Counted from the stretch's first letter, positions 17,034-26,418 are shown. The stretch is DNA of 64,000 bases from CAZLDI01 sp964558415 (GCA_964558415.1 CAZLDI010000001.1:62001-126000), one strand, 5' to 3'. Made by a program: numbers and translations. The notes: generated by a model not told the origin, from the letters alone.

Positions 17034-17378
17034 CCGCTTGTCCTACGAGGGCCTCAGGACGAGCGGGACGGAGGGAGGGGCGGACAAGCGGGACCGGCGG
17101 ACAAGCGGACGAGCGGGACGAGCGGGCAGGCGGGACGAGCGGGGAGGGGCGGTGTGCGCCGGCGAGCGCGGGCGGGGGCGATGTTCAGAATGGCCAGTGG
17201 GGAGATTCTTCGCCCTCAGCCCCGCCTTCCTTCCGCCCCTCTGGGCTCAGAATGACAAGAGGGGGGGAGGGCGTTGGGCGACGCGGGCGCGAGCGAGACG
17301 GTGGTCGGTGTCCCGGTGGTCGGTGCTATGGAGTAGGGGCGCGTTCGGACGGGTTCCCTCCGCTGCGGTCGGGATGAC
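17034..17378. repeat. Composite intergenic repeat (hairpin classes A, B, C)
   Basis: Class A hairpin 17034-17066 (CCGCTTGTCCT / AGGACGAGCGG, invariant 11-nt loop ACGAGGGCCTC). Class B 17182-17257 (AGATTCTTCGCCC ... CTCAGAATGACA). Class C 17347-17378 (TCCCTCCGC / GCGGTCGGGA then TGAC). Between them lie simple GGGACGAGCGG iterations. There is no gene here. Confidence 0.75.
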
Positions 17379-17467
17379 GGGCGCGCGTGAGGTTAACGCG
17401 GGTAGGGCGGCTGCGTTTCAACGAGGGTAGAAGTCAGAAGACGTCGTCCGGTTGAAGGGGGTTCCCG

Positions 17468-19372
17468 ATGCGAAGCGCAGCATTTATTCTCATCATTGCC
17501 ATGGCGACGGCGTTCGCGGCGCTCCCGGGCGCGCAGCCGGGCGGGGCGGGCGTGGCGGGGTTCACGGTGAACACTACGCTCGACGACCCGGACAACTTCC
17601 TGGGTGACGGATTCTGCGATACAGGGGAGGGCGTGTGTTCGCTGCGGGCGGCGGTGATGGAGCTGAACGCTTTCGGTGGAACGCATACGATTACGCTGCC
17701 GGCCGGCACCTACTCCCTGAGCTTCGGCGCGGCCGGTGAGGACGTCGCGGGGACGGGCGACCTTGACCTCACCGCGGACGGGCTCACGATCAACGGCGCG
17801 GGCTCAGGGACGACGTTTATTCAGCGGGGATTCGGGGTGCACCGCGTCTTCGAGCTAATCGGCGGCTCGCACACGATCAACGGTGTCACGATCCGCAACG
17901 GGCAGGGAGAAGCGGGCGTCGCGTTGAACTGCCACTGCGGCGGGGCGATCCTGCTCAACGTGAGCAGCAGCCTGTCACTGAACAACTCGCAGGTGACTGG
18001 GAGCGGCGCGACGTCCGACGGGGGCGGCATCTACGTCTCATCGACGGCGTCGCTGAGCATGTTCAACGTCGGGGTGACGGGCAACACGTCGTCGACGAAC
18101 GGGGGCGGGATCATCAACTTCGGAGAAACGACGATCAACTCAAGCACGATCGGCGGCAACATCGCGGGGCCGAATGGCGGGGGGATCGAGAACGAAGGCA
18201 CGCTCATCGTGACGGACAGCACGATTAGCGGGAACGACTCGACGAGCCTGGGCGGGGGCATCAGCATCAGCCAGCTTGGAGGCGCCACGATCACGGACAG
18301 CACGATCGCCGGCAATGACGCGACGAACTTCGGTCTGGGTGGGGGCATCCGCACGCGCGGGGGGCTGACGGTGACGAACAGCACGATCAGCGGGAACAAC
18401 GCCTCGGACGGGGGCGCGGTCTCGGTCATCGATCCGGGCATAGCGACGATCAGCAGCAGCACGATCACGGGGAACACGTTCACGGGGCTGCTGGTATCCG
18501 GGACAACGAACCTGCGGAACACGATCGTCGCGGCGAATGGTGGAGCGAACTGCAACGTCAGCGGAGGAATGAACTCTCTGGGGTACAACATCGACAGCGG
18601 GAATACGTGCGGCCTTGTGGGGACGGGGGACCAGATCAATACCGACCCGGACCTGGGCGGGCTGGCCAGCAACGGTGGCCTCACGCAGACGCACGCGCTG
18701 CTGGTGACGAGCCCGGCGATTGACACCGCAAACCCGGCGATTGTGGGCAGCGGCGCGGACGCGTGCCCCACGATGGACCAGCGCGGTGTCACCCGGCCGA
18801 TTGACGGCGACATAGTCCTGGGCAACAGGTGCGACATCGGCGCCTACGAGTTCGGTGACGCCGATGCGGACACGATCAAGGACGCGACGGAGACGGCGTG
18901 CGGCTCTAACCCCGGGAACGCCCTCAGCGTGCCGGAGCGGCTGGACGGCGCGTTCGCCGGCACGGATGACGACGGCGACACGGTCGTGGACGACGGGCTA
19001 CCGCCCGGCTCCGAAGCGTACGACTGTGACGGCGACGGCTTCACGGGGACGGCAGAGAACTACGTCTACGTTGCGGCCGGCACCGCCAGGAACCAGGACC
19101 CGTGCGGGAACAACGGCTGGCCGCTGGACCTGGCAGGCGGCACGAACAGGGTAGATATCGTTGACCTCGGCTCTTACATCGCGCCGACCCGGCGGCTTAA
19201 CACGGACCCGGGTGACCCGGGCTATAACATCCGCTGGGACGTGAAGCCGGGCGGGATCGTGAAGGATATCGACATCGCCGATCTCGGGGCGTTCTTCAGC
19301 AGCACAAGCGGCTTCCCGCCGATGTTCGGGAGCGCGCGGGCGTACAACAAGACCTGCCCCTGGGCGCCATAG
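17468..19372 (+). CDS. Secreted CSLREA / beta-helix protein with the shared C-terminal module
   Basis: 634 residues. Signal peptide (AAFILIIAMATAFAAL), CSLREA-like element (CDTGEGVCSLRAAVMELNA), then beta-helix repeats (ITDSTIAGND, VTNSTISGNN, GGGI) and a choice-of-anchor Q ending (ALLVTSPAIDTANP ... CDIGAYEFGDADAD). The tail has Asp-rich repeats, the EF-hand loop DCDGDGFTGTAE, and dockerin-like segments VDIVDLGSYIAPTRRLNT and DIDIADLGAFF before CPWAP. The module is diverged from the other two copies in DNA, so it is the older relative. Likely a surface-exposed, Ca2+-binding adhesin or matrix protein. Confidence 0.84.
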   Translation: MRSAAFILIIAMATAFAALPGAQPGGAGVAGFTVNTTLDDPDNFLGDGFCDTGEGVCSLRAAVMELNAFGGTHTITLPAGTYSLSFGAAGEDVAGTGDLDLTADGLTINGAGSGTTFIQRGFGVHRVFELIGGSHTINGVTIRNGQGEAGVALNCHCGGAILLNVSSSLSLNNSQVTGSGATSDGGGIYVSSTASLSMFNVGVTGNTSSTNGGGIINFGETTINSSTIGGNIAGPNGGGIENEGTLIVTDSTISGNDSTSLGGGISISQLGGATITDSTIAGNDATNFGLGGGIRTRGGLTVTNSTISGNNASDGGAVSVIDPGIATISSSTITGNTFTGLLVSGTTNLRNTIVAANGGANCNVSGGMNSLGYNIDSGNTCGLVGTGDQINTDPDLGGLASNGGLTQTHALLVTSPAIDTANPAIVGSGADACPTMDQRGVTRPIDGDIVLGNRCDIGAYEFGDADADTIKDATETACGSNPGNALSVPERLDGAFAGTDDDGDTVVDDGLPPGSEAYDCDGDGFTGTAENYVYVAAGTARNQDPCGNNGWPLDLAGGTNRVDIVDLGSYIAPTRRLNTDPGDPGYNIRWDVKPGGIVKDIDIADLGAFFSSTSGFPPMFGSARAYNKTCPWAP

Positions 19373-19386
19373 GGAGCGTGGTCGCT

Positions 19387-19647
19387 CCGCTCGTCCTACG
19401 AGAGCCTCAGGACGAGCGGGAAGGGGTTGTGTGCGCGGGGCGAGCGGCGGGCGATGTTCAGAATGGCCAGTGGGGAGATTCTTCGCCCTCAACCGCGCCT
19501 TCCTTCCGCCCCTCTCGGCTCAGAATGACAATGGGGGAGGGCGTTGGGCGACGCGGGCGCGAGCGAGACGGCGGTCGGTGTCCGGGTGCGTTGTGCGATG
19601 GCGGATGGGCGCGTTGGGACGGGTCCCTCCGCTGCGGTCGGGATGAC
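19387..19647. repeat. Composite intergenic repeat (A, B, C), second copy
   Basis: Class A hairpin 19387-19419 (perfect 11-bp stem), class B 19454-19530, class C 19617-19647, in the same order as at 17034-17378. It again directly follows a gene of the three-protein family. Confidence 0.78.
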
Positions 19648-19862
19648 GATTCGAGGGGATAAAGCCAGAGGCCCCGATTCGCCATATCGGGGCCTCTTGC
19701 GGGAGGGGCGGCGCCGTTGTGCGGCTGCGCCTTGCAGAGTCATAATATGACGGGTTCGCCCGGCATTCTGTGACGGGCGTCACAGTTGGCGAAAATAGGA
19801 GCAAGGAGCAAGGAGCAGGGGACAGGGAGCAGAGGGATCCAAGCGTGCGGGGCATGGTCGCC

Positions 19863-19895
19863 CCGCTCATCCTACGAGGGCCTCAGGATGAGCGG
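19863..19895. repeat. Class A hairpin with compensatory change
   Basis: CCGCTCATCCT-acgagggcctc-AGGATGAGCGG. Compared with the other copies both arms changed (CGT to CAT, ACG to ATG), keeping all 11 pairs. Confidence 0.82.
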
Positions 19896-19961
19896 GTAGG
19901 GACAAGGCGGCAACGGGTAGGCGCATTCCCCGTTGCCGTTGGCGCTCGTATCATGTGAGAG

Positions 19962-21383
19962 GTGACGTCTCACACGCGGACCGAGCGCGACTCTATGGGA
20001 GAGATGGAAGTGCCTGCCGACGCCTATTACGGGGCGTCGACGCAGCGCGCGGCCCTGAACTTCCCAATCAGCGGGCTCCGCTTCACGCGGCCATACATTC
20101 GCGTGCTGGGCTTGATAAAGCTGGCGGCGGCGCGGGTGAACGCAGAGCTGGGGCTTCTGGAGCCACGGCTGGCGGAGGCGATCGAGAAGGCGGCGCGCGA
20201 GGTGGCTGACGGGAAGCTGGACGATCAGTTCGTCGTCGACATCTTTCAGACAGGGTCGGGCACCTCCACGAACACGAACGCGAACGAGGTGATCGCCAGC
20301 CGCGCGAGCGAACTGCTGGGGATCCCGCGCGGGGCGGCGGGTGTGAAGCCGGTGCACCCGAACGACCACGTGAACAAGTGCCAGTCTTCGAACGACGTGA
20401 TCCCGACGGCTATTCACGTCGCGGCGCTGGTGGAGATCACGGAGCGGTTGGCGCCGGCGCTGGAACACTTGCAGGCGGCGCTGGAGGCGAAATCGAAGGA
20501 GTTGTGGGGCGTGATAAAGACGGGCCGCACGCACCTGCAGGACGCGACGCCGATCCGGTTGGGGCAGGAGTTTCAGGGGTACGCGGGGCAGATCGAACGC
20601 GGGCTCAGGCGGTTGGGGGCAGCCCGGGACGAGCTGTCCGAGGTGGCGCTGGGCGGGACCGCTGTGGGGACGGGCATCAACGCTCACCCGGAGTTCGCCT
20701 CACGCGTGTGTACGGTGCTTTCGCGGGAGCTGGGGGTCACGGTGCGGGAGACGGACAGCCACTTCCAGGCGCAGAGCACGCTGGACGGCGTGCTCCAGAC
20801 GAGCGGCTGCCTGCGCACCGTGGCGGTAAGCCTGTACAAGATCGCGAACGACCTGCGCTGGCTGGGCTCGGGGCCGCGCGCGGGCCTGGGCGAGATCGCG
20901 CTGCCTGAGGTACAGCCGGGAAGCTCGATCATGCCGGGGAAGGTGAACCCGGTGATCGCCGAATCGCTTATACAGGTCGTGGCGCAGGTGGTGGGGAACG
21001 ACGCCGCGATATGCGTGGCGGCGCAGGGAGGGTACTTCGAGCTGAATATGATGCTCCCCGTGGCGGCGCACAACCTGCTGCAATCGATTGAACTGCTGGC
21101 CTCCGCGACGGACAACTTTACGCGTCAGTGCGTGGAGGGGCTGCGGGCGACGGAGCGCGGGCCGGAGATGGTGGAGCGGGGGCTGATGCTGGCGACCGCT
21201 CTGGCGCCGGTCGTGGGCTACGACGCAGCGGCGGAGATCGCGAAGGAGGCGGCGAAGAGCGGGCGGACGGTGCGCGAGGTTGCGCGGGAGCGGACGCAAC
21301 TTTCGGACGAGGAGCTGGCGCGCCTGCTGGACCCGGCGCAGATGACGGAGCCGGGTCTGGGAGCGGGGCCGGCTTCCGGCTGA
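19962..21383 (+). CDS. fumC: Fumarate hydratase, class II
   Basis: 473 residues from GTG. Hydrates fumarate to malate in the TCA cycle as a cytoplasmic homotetramer. Diagnostic stretches: MGEMEVPADAYYGASTQRA at the N-terminus, TGSGTSTNTNANEVI, HPNDHVNKCQSSNDV, KTGRTHLQDATPIRLGQEF, and the superfamily signature GSSIMPGKVNP. The first residues (RTERDSMGE) match the usual start of class II fumarases, supporting the GTG. A TATCAT box 7 nt upstream suggests a leaderless or near-leaderless mRNA. The downstream lipoprotein gene overlaps its stop. Confidence 0.96.
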   Translation: MTSHTRTERDSMGEMEVPADAYYGASTQRAALNFPISGLRFTRPYIRVLGLIKLAAARVNAELGLLEPRLAEAIEKAAREVADGKLDDQFVVDIFQTGSGTSTNTNANEVIASRASELLGIPRGAAGVKPVHPNDHVNKCQSSNDVIPTAIHVAALVEITERLAPALEHLQAALEAKSKELWGVIKTGRTHLQDATPIRLGQEFQGYAGQIERGLRRLGAARDELSEVALGGTAVGTGINAHPEFASRVCTVLSRELGVTVRETDSHFQAQSTLDGVLQTSGCLRTVAVSLYKIANDLRWLGSGPRAGLGEIALPEVQPGSSIMPGKVNPVIAESLIQVVAQVVGNDAAICVAAQGGYFELNMMLPVAAHNLLQSIELLASATDNFTRQCVEGLRATERGPEMVERGLMLATALAPVVGYDAAAEIAKEAAKSGRTVREVARERTQLSDEELARLLDPAQMTEPGLGAGPASG

Positions 21384-21913
21384 TGCTGCGGCTTGTCCTG
21401 GTGGCTTCCGCGCTGGCGATGCTGGCTGCCGGCTGCGGCGGGTCGAGCGACGAGGATGGGGGAGACGCTGCGGCGACGCCAACGCCCCGGCCGGGCCCGG
21501 AGACGCCGATGCAGGTGTGCCGCGTCACGGCTGACCACATCACGCCGCTGATCCTGAGGGCGACGGTGCTGCCGGCAGGAGTCAAGCTGGTCAGGGCCTG
21601 CTCGACGGTGCCGCCTCTCGGGATACCGGACCCGCAGATCGCGGACTTCTTCTATGAGGACTCCGTGGGCGAGCGGAAGTTTCAGGTGAGCACGATCATC
21701 ATTGACGTGAAGCCGGGCGACCGGGAGCAGATACAGCTGGGGGAGGTCACCGGTTACAAGACGAGCACACCGCGGGACGACGGGACGCAGGTGTATGGCG
21801 TGGAGTTCGCCAAGAGCGGGCGGGCGTACACGGTGATCGCGATCCTGGGCGGGAAGAATACGCTGACGCCGGAGGACCTGAACGCAGCGGCGCTTTCGAT
21901 CGCGGAGCAGTAG
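21383..21913 (+). CDS. Lipoprotein of unknown function
   Basis: 176 residues. Lipoprotein signal ending MLAAGC at about residue 18, then a Gly/Asp/Pro linker. The mature domain has two Cys (MQVCRVTADHI; LVRACSTVPPLG) and a beta-rich stretch (KFQVSTIIIDVKPGD, VYGVEFAKSGRAYTVIAIL). Not recognised. Its ATG overlaps the fumarase TGA by one base (TGATG), so it is translationally coupled to fumC, an odd pairing with no evident metabolic link. Confidence 0.75.
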   Translation: MLRLVLVASALAMLAAGCGGSSDEDGGDAAATPTPRPGPETPMQVCRVTADHITPLILRATVLPAGVKLVRACSTVPPLGIPDPQIADFFYEDSVGERKFQVSTIIIDVKPGDREQIQLGEVTGYKTSTPRDDGTQVYGVEFAKSGRAYTVIAILGGKNTLTPEDLNAAALSIAEQ

Positions 21914-21918
21914 CGGCG

Positions 21919-22818
21919 TCAGCGAGAGCGGGGGTCGAGGGCGTCGCGGAGGCCGTCGCCGATGAAGGTGAAAGACATCATTGTGATGGCGATAGCGACC
22001 GATGAGAACAAAACGAGATGCGGTGCACTCCTGATAGCGCTGAAGCCGTCCGTTACGAGTCGACCCCAACTTGGAGTAGGCGGAGGTAGGCCCAATCCGA
22101 TAAAAGCCAGCGCCGCCTCGGCGAAAATGGCGAACGGGATCCCGAAGACCGCTGCCACGATGACCGGCCCCAGCGTGTTGGGCAACACGTGAGTGATCAG
22201 GATACGGACGCGAGTCGCGCCGATCGCCCTAGCCGCTAGGACGAAGTCTCGTTCCTGGATAGAAAGGATCTGTCCTCGTATCAAGCGAGCCAGCGTCGGC
22301 CAGGAGACCAGACCGATAGCGAGGAAGATCATAACGAAGCTGGGGCCAAAGATGCTTAAGAGAAGGATGAGCAGGAGCAGGTCGGGGAAGGCGTAGGCGA
22401 TGTCAGTGGCGCGCATCACTAAATTGTCAACGCCGCGACCTCCCAGCCCGGCCGACAGGCCCACGGCCGCAGCGATCGCCAGCGCGACGGTCTGCGTCAA
22501 GAAGCCGACAGAGAGCGAAATGCGGGCGCCGTTCACCAGCCTGCTCCACTGGTCTCGGCCGAGCAGGTCCGTGCCCAGCCAATATTCGCTGTTGGGGGAC
22601 TGTTGGAGCGAGTCATAGTCCTGTGCGGAAGAGCTGTGTCGCTCGATGACCGGCGCGACGGCCGCCATCGCGGCCAGGATCAGGATGATGACGAGGCCGA
22701 CCATGGCGATGCGGTTGCGGGAGAAGCGGTGAACCGCGTCACCCCAGAGTGAGCGGTACGCCCTGCTGAGCTCGGACGCCTCTTCAAGCGCCTCCAACCG
22801 CTGGATCGTCTGAGCCAT
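21919..22818 (-). CDS. Oligopeptide ABC transporter permease (DppC/OppC)
   Basis: 299 residues from the ATG at 22818, one nucleotide after the stop of the DppB-type gene; the frame is open further upstream but inside that gene. The N-terminal OppC-type region is followed by one span (NRIAMVGLVIILILAAMAA), a periplasmic loop with YWLGTDLLGRDQWSRLVNGAR (a family hallmark), and five more spans. The EAA loop is AARAIGATRVRILITHVLPN. Forms the translocation pore with the DppB-type subunit. No ATPase genes lie in this cluster. Confidence 0.93.
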   Translation of the reverse strand: MAQTIQRLEALEEASELSRAYRSLWGDAVHRFSRNRIAMVGLVIILILAAMAAVAPVIERHSSSAQDYDSLQQSPNSEYWLGTDLLGRDQWSRLVNGARISLSVGFLTQTVALAIAAAVGLSAGLGGRGVDNLVMRATDIAYAFPDLLLLILLLSIFGPSFVMIFLAIGLVSWPTLARLIRGQILSIQERDFVLAARAIGATRVRILITHVLPNTLGPVIVAAVFGIPFAIFAEAALAFIGLGLPPPTPSWGRLVTDGFSAIRSAPHLVLFSSVAIAITMMSFTFIGDGLRDALDPRSR

Positions 22819-22819
22819 A

Positions 22820-23737
22820 TCAGCCGTACCTGATCCTGGGGTCCACGACCGCGTAAAGGATGTCAACAATGAGGTTCGCGAGCACCACCACCGTGGCGTA
22901 GAGCAGCGTCGTGCCCATAATCATGCCGTAGTCGCGGGCGGCGATGCTGATCACAAAGAAGCGCCCGATACCCGGGATGGCGAACAGATATTCAATGATG
23001 AATGAACCGGTAACCAGGGCCGCCGCGACCGGCCCGATGACCGTCAGAACCGGAATGAGCCCGTTGCGGACCAGATGTCGCAAGACCACGACGTTCTCCC
23101 TCAACCCTTTCGCGCGGGCCGTGCGGATATAGTCCTGTTGCAACACCTCCAGCATGGAGGCTCGGGTCACGCGACAGATGTAGGCGGTGGGCAATACACT
23201 GAGGGCGGTCACAGGCATTATCGCCTGCTTCCAGGACCCCCAGCCGCTAGTCGGCAGCCAGTGCAGGTAGGAGGAGAAGACGATTAGCAGCAGCATCCCC
23301 ATCACAAAAGAAGGGACGCTCGCCCCGAAGGTTGCGACAGTCACGCTGGCATAGTCGAGTATAGAGTTCTGGCGTAACGCGGCTAAGACGCCCAGGCTAA
23401 CCCCGAGAGAGACGGACACTGCCAGAGCGAGCAGGCCGAGCGTCGCGGTGGTAGGCGCCTGGTCCCAAAGAATGTCTCGGACCGGGCGGTTGAGCTGACG
23501 GTAAGAGACGCCCAGGTCTCCCTGGGCGAGATTCAGCATATAGTCCCCGAACTGGCGCCAAATCGGCTGGTCCAGCCCGTACTTCTCGTTCAGATTCGCC
23601 TCGGCCTGCGCGGGCAGCTTCCTCTCTCTGCTCCAGGGGCCGCCCGGCACCAGGTGCATGAGGCTGAACGTTATCGCCGCTACGATGATCAGGACAGGTA
23701 TCAACGCGAGCAGCCTGCGTAACGCGTAAGCAAACAT
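22820..23737 (-). CDS. Oligopeptide ABC transporter permease (DppB/OppB)
   Basis: 305 residues, six membrane spans. The N-terminus MFAYALRRLLALIPVLIIVAA is typical of DppB. Other hallmarks: NPYGLDQP-like (NEKYGLDQPIWRQFGDY), GDLGVSYRQLNRPV and the EAA loop RTARAKGLRENVVVLRHLVRN. Follows the binding protein by about 95 nt and precedes the DppC-type gene by 1 nt. Peptides, nickel or sugars are possible cargo in this family; the binding protein favours peptides. Confidence 0.93.
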   Translation of the reverse strand: MFAYALRRLLALIPVLIIVAAITFSLMHLVPGGPWSRERKLPAQAEANLNEKYGLDQPIWRQFGDYMLNLAQGDLGVSYRQLNRPVRDILWDQAPTTATLGLLALAVSVSLGVSLGVLAALRQNSILDYASVTVATFGASVPSFVMGMLLLIVFSSYLHWLPTSGWGSWKQAIMPVTALSVLPTAYICRVTRASMLEVLQQDYIRTARAKGLRENVVVLRHLVRNGLIPVLTVIGPVAAALVTGSFIIEYLFAIPGIGRFFVISIAARDYGMIMGTTLLYATVVVLANLIVDILYAVVDPRIRYG

Positions 23738-23833
23738 TACCGTCTACCGTTTTCGTCCCGCATGAATGGCGTAGGAAGCGACCGAGATCATCCGGTCAGC
23801 GGCCCATCGCAGTCCTTCGGGTACGCGCCCGTT

Positions 23834-25519
23834 CTAGTGCTCCAAGATGCGCACGTTAGTGTAGAACCAGTCCCCCATGAGGTTGCCGTCCAGGCCGGTG
23901 ACCTCCAAGCCGTCAACGTATGACTTCTTAAGCCAGTTCCTGACCCGGTTGAAGATAGGGGCGACGCCCATGTCATCGTCGATGATGATCTTCTCGGCGT
24001 CCTGGTAAAGCTTGATCCTCTTATCGTTGTCGAGTTCTGCGGCCGCCTGCTCGAACAGAGCATCGACATCGGAATTGCTGTACTTGTACTGGTTGCCGCT
24101 GGCGCCGGTGCCGAACAGTTGCGGCAAGAAGTTATCCGGATCCGCGTAGTCGGCGCCCCAGCCGCCGAAGACCATCTGGAAATCGCTCTCGTTGTAGCGC
24201 GTCTCGTAGGTTTCGCTCTCTAGAATCTCGATCTCGACGTCGATGCCCAGATTCTGCTTCAACTGCTCCTTGATGAACTCACCGGCGAGACGACCGCCCT
24301 GAGTATCGGCGATGGTCACCTTCACTCCGGATGGGAAGCCTTCACCGTTAGGATATCCGGCATCCGCGAGGAATGCCTTGGCGTTATCCGGGTCAAACTC
24401 ATAGGCGTCGCCGCGGGTCTCGTCGTGCCCCGGGAGACCCGGTGGCAACCACTCAGTTGCGGCGCGGCCCACGCCGCCGCGTACGCTCTGTACGTAGGTC
24501 TCGCGGTCGATGGCGGTGCCGAACGCCTTGCGGACGTCAACGTTGTCGAATGGGGCTGCCGTGTTGTTGAACTCCAGGGCGAAGATGCCGAGTTCGGCGC
24601 TCTTGATCTGCTCCGGGTCGCCTTCGAAGTTGGCCGAGTCGGGCAGCGGGATGCGCGTCAGGTCGAGCTCCCCGTTTTCGTACGCGATGAGAGCGGCAGC
24701 CTCGTCCGGGATTATCCTGTAGACGAGCGTCTGGAGGGTCGGCGTGTCATCCCCCCAGTAGTTCGCGTTGGCCTCGAAGGTCAGGTGGTCGTCATGGAGC
24801 CACTCTTTGAGTGTGAACGGGCCGTTGCCGATGAGATTGCCGGCCTCCGTCCAGCTGTCGCCGAACTGTTCGATGATGTCTTGTCTCACGGGGTAGGACG
24901 GCCACATGGCCATCAGAGACAGGAGAGTGGGTAGTTGTCTCGTGAGCTTAAATTCGAGAGTGGTGGCGTTAACCGCGCTGACGCCGATGTCCTCAGGCGC
25001 CGCATCTCCTTTTGCCGCTTCTTGTCCACCTTCGATCACGGTATAGAAGCTATAGTAGTAGCCTGTCGCCCCTATCTCGGGGGTGAACAGGCGCTGGAAC
25101 GCGTAGACGAAGTCCGCTGCCGTTACCGGCTGACCGTCGCTCCATGTAGCGTCGTCACGCAGGTTGAACGTGTAAGTCAGGCCATCTCCGGAAATACCGC
25201 CGTTATCGGTTGTGGGGACCTCCTCCGCAACAGCAGGCACCAGATTGAGGTCAGCGTCGTAGTAAAGGAGTCCGCGCCAGAGTTGTTTGACGATGGAGAT
25301 GTCGACGTCGAAGCCGGTCTGCTGTGGATCAAGGGTCTGCGGCTCTCCGACTGCGCTGATGCGCAGCGTCTGGTCATCCGCAAGATTGTCACCTGCTGTG
25401 GTTGCGCCCGGCGACCCATCGCCGCCGCCCTCTTCGTCATCGCCACAGGCGGCGAACGCCAGCGCCAGGACGGCGATGGCGAGCAGCGGCAGGTAGCGCC
25501 AATGCTTGGACAGGTTCAT
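23834..25519 (-). CDS. Oligopeptide ABC transporter substrate-binding lipoprotein (OppA-like)
   Basis: 561 residues from ATG 25519, behind AAAGGAGA. The signal ends LAFAAC. The mature protein shows family 5 solute-binding features: EPQTLDPQQTGFDVDISIV at the N-terminus, GLTYTFNLRDDATWSDG, DFVYAFQRLF, NANYWGDDTPTLQTLVYRII, and VRKAFGTAIDRETYVQ. It captures peptides outside the membrane and hands them to the two permeases downstream. The absence of oppD/oppF here means ATPases must be supplied from elsewhere. A strong promoter lies at 25568-25596. Confidence 0.93.
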   Translation of the reverse strand: MNLSKHWRYLPLLAIAVLALAFAACGDDEEGGGDGSPGATTAGDNLADDQTLRISAVGEPQTLDPQQTGFDVDISIVKQLWRGLLYYDADLNLVPAVAEEVPTTDNGGISGDGLTYTFNLRDDATWSDGQPVTAADFVYAFQRLFTPEIGATGYYYSFYTVIEGGQEAAKGDAAPEDIGVSAVNATTLEFKLTRQLPTLLSLMAMWPSYPVRQDIIEQFGDSWTEAGNLIGNGPFTLKEWLHDDHLTFEANANYWGDDTPTLQTLVYRIIPDEAAALIAYENGELDLTRIPLPDSANFEGDPEQIKSAELGIFALEFNNTAAPFDNVDVRKAFGTAIDRETYVQSVRGGVGRAATEWLPPGLPGHDETRGDAYEFDPDNAKAFLADAGYPNGEGFPSGVKVTIADTQGGRLAGEFIKEQLKQNLGIDVEIEILESETYETRYNESDFQMVFGGWGADYADPDNFLPQLFGTGASGNQYKYSNSDVDALFEQAAAELDNDKRIKLYQDAEKIIIDDDMGVAPIFNRVRNWLKKSYVDGLEVTGLDGNLMGDWFYTNVRILEH

Positions 25520-25567
25520 ACGTGTCTCCTTTCGCAGATCGCCCCGATTTGCGTCGATATCGGACAA

Positions 25568-25596
25568 AATATATGCCTATCGATGCTGCAATGCAA
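25568..25596 (-). promoter_or_regulatory. Promoter of the oligopeptide importer operon
   Basis: Minus strand: TTGCAT, 17-nt spacer, TATATT, about 45 nt before the ATG at 25519, in an AT-rich pocket. Confidence 0.68.
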
Positions 25597-25679
25597 GAGA
25601 CGATACGATTGCGGAATTCTTGTAGACGCCTGCTGCCCGCGCCTGCGTTACACACTCTGTTCTCTTTATACAACGCACG

Positions 25680-25696
25680 AAACGACAGTGTCGTTT
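25680..25696. terminator. Hairpin between the DUF5317 gene and the opp operon
   Basis: AAACGACA-G-TGTCGTTT, an 8-bp perfect dyad 13 nt past the stop of the DUF5317 gene. T-runs are weak on the minus strand and better on the plus strand (TTTGTGTTTT). Either a weak terminator or an operator. Confidence 0.45.
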
Positions 25697-25709
25697 GTGT
25701 TTTCGCCGC

Positions 25710-26237
25710 CTAACTCGGCAATCCGCGGGCGCGGGTCACCCTGGGCCGGACGATCTCCGCGACGGCGATGACGACGCCGGCGGCGATGACGACGTCGCCG
25801 ATGCTGTAGACCCAGTCGAAGAACGGACCGTCGAGGACAAGGCGATCGCTGAGCCACTGGATACGGGTGTCATCGCGCGGGCGCAGCACGTTCTTCGAGC
25901 CGGAGATGGCGTCGCCGGGCTCGAGGCCGTCTATGCGGTCCAGCTCGCCGATTTCGGCGAGGGCCTCGGGGGCGATGGGCATGAGGCCGCCGTTGGCAGC
26001 GATGGGCGCGAAGTTGAGGATGAGGCCGGCGCCGATAATGACGATGCCGACGCGCCGCCAGTTGACCGCGACGAAGGCGAGCAGCAGGAGGTAGGACGCG
26101 AGGAAGAGGATGGGGCGCAGCGGGCCGGTGTCCGTGGGGGTCAGGATGACGGCGATCTGGACGCCACACGCAACAAACGCCACTACCCCGAGGTGGATGG
26201 CCACCTTCGGGAAGTAGAGGCGTCGTTCGTCGCTCAT
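25710..26237 (-). CDS. DUF5317-family membrane protein
   Basis: 175 residues with about four to five membrane spans (VAIHLGVVAFVACGVQIAVIL; LFLASYLLLLAFVAV; VGIVIIGAGLILNFAPIAA; DWVYSIGDVVIAAGVVIAVAEIV). The conserved NGGLMPIAPEAL after the third span matches the DUF5317 pattern, a family common in Chloroflexota and Actinobacteria. Function unknown. Start ATG 26237, with a TAGCAT box 7 nt upstream. Confidence 0.78.
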   Translation of the reverse strand: MSDERRLYFPKVAIHLGVVAFVACGVQIAVILTPTDTGPLRPILFLASYLLLLAFVAVNWRRVGIVIIGAGLILNFAPIAANGGLMPIAPEALAEIGELDRIDGLEPGDAISGSKNVLRPRDDTRIQWLSDRLVLDGPFFDWVYSIGDVVIAAGVVIAVAEIVRPRVTRARGLPS

Positions 26238-26283
26238 CGAGTGTATGCTACCGGGTGAGCGACTTCCCGGGAGGAAACGGGTA

Positions 26284-26370
26284 CTACCGAATGAACGGAG
26301 CAGCGGCGGCAGCAGCCACAGCGCCCACGATCATCAAGCAGTACGTCACGTAGAGCATTCGCGCTCGCAT
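26284..26370 (-). CDS. 28-residue small membrane peptide
   Basis: Too short for usual gene callers. SD AAAGGGGG nine nt before the ATG. Product MRARMLYVTYC followed by LMIVGAVAAAAAAPFIR: a positive N-terminus, one hydrophobic segment and a short Pro-Phe-Ile-Arg end. It has its own near-consensus promoter at 26419-26447. It resembles the AAQSPFF peptides encoded 0.6 kb away in size and layout but not in sequence. It is separated from them by a terminator. Confidence 0.6.
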   Translation of the reverse strand: MRARMLYVTYCLMIVGAVAAAAAAPFIR

Positions 26371-26418
26371 CAGCAGTCCCCCTTTCCCTACATGATTCCC
26401 CGGTAACGGGTACGCACA

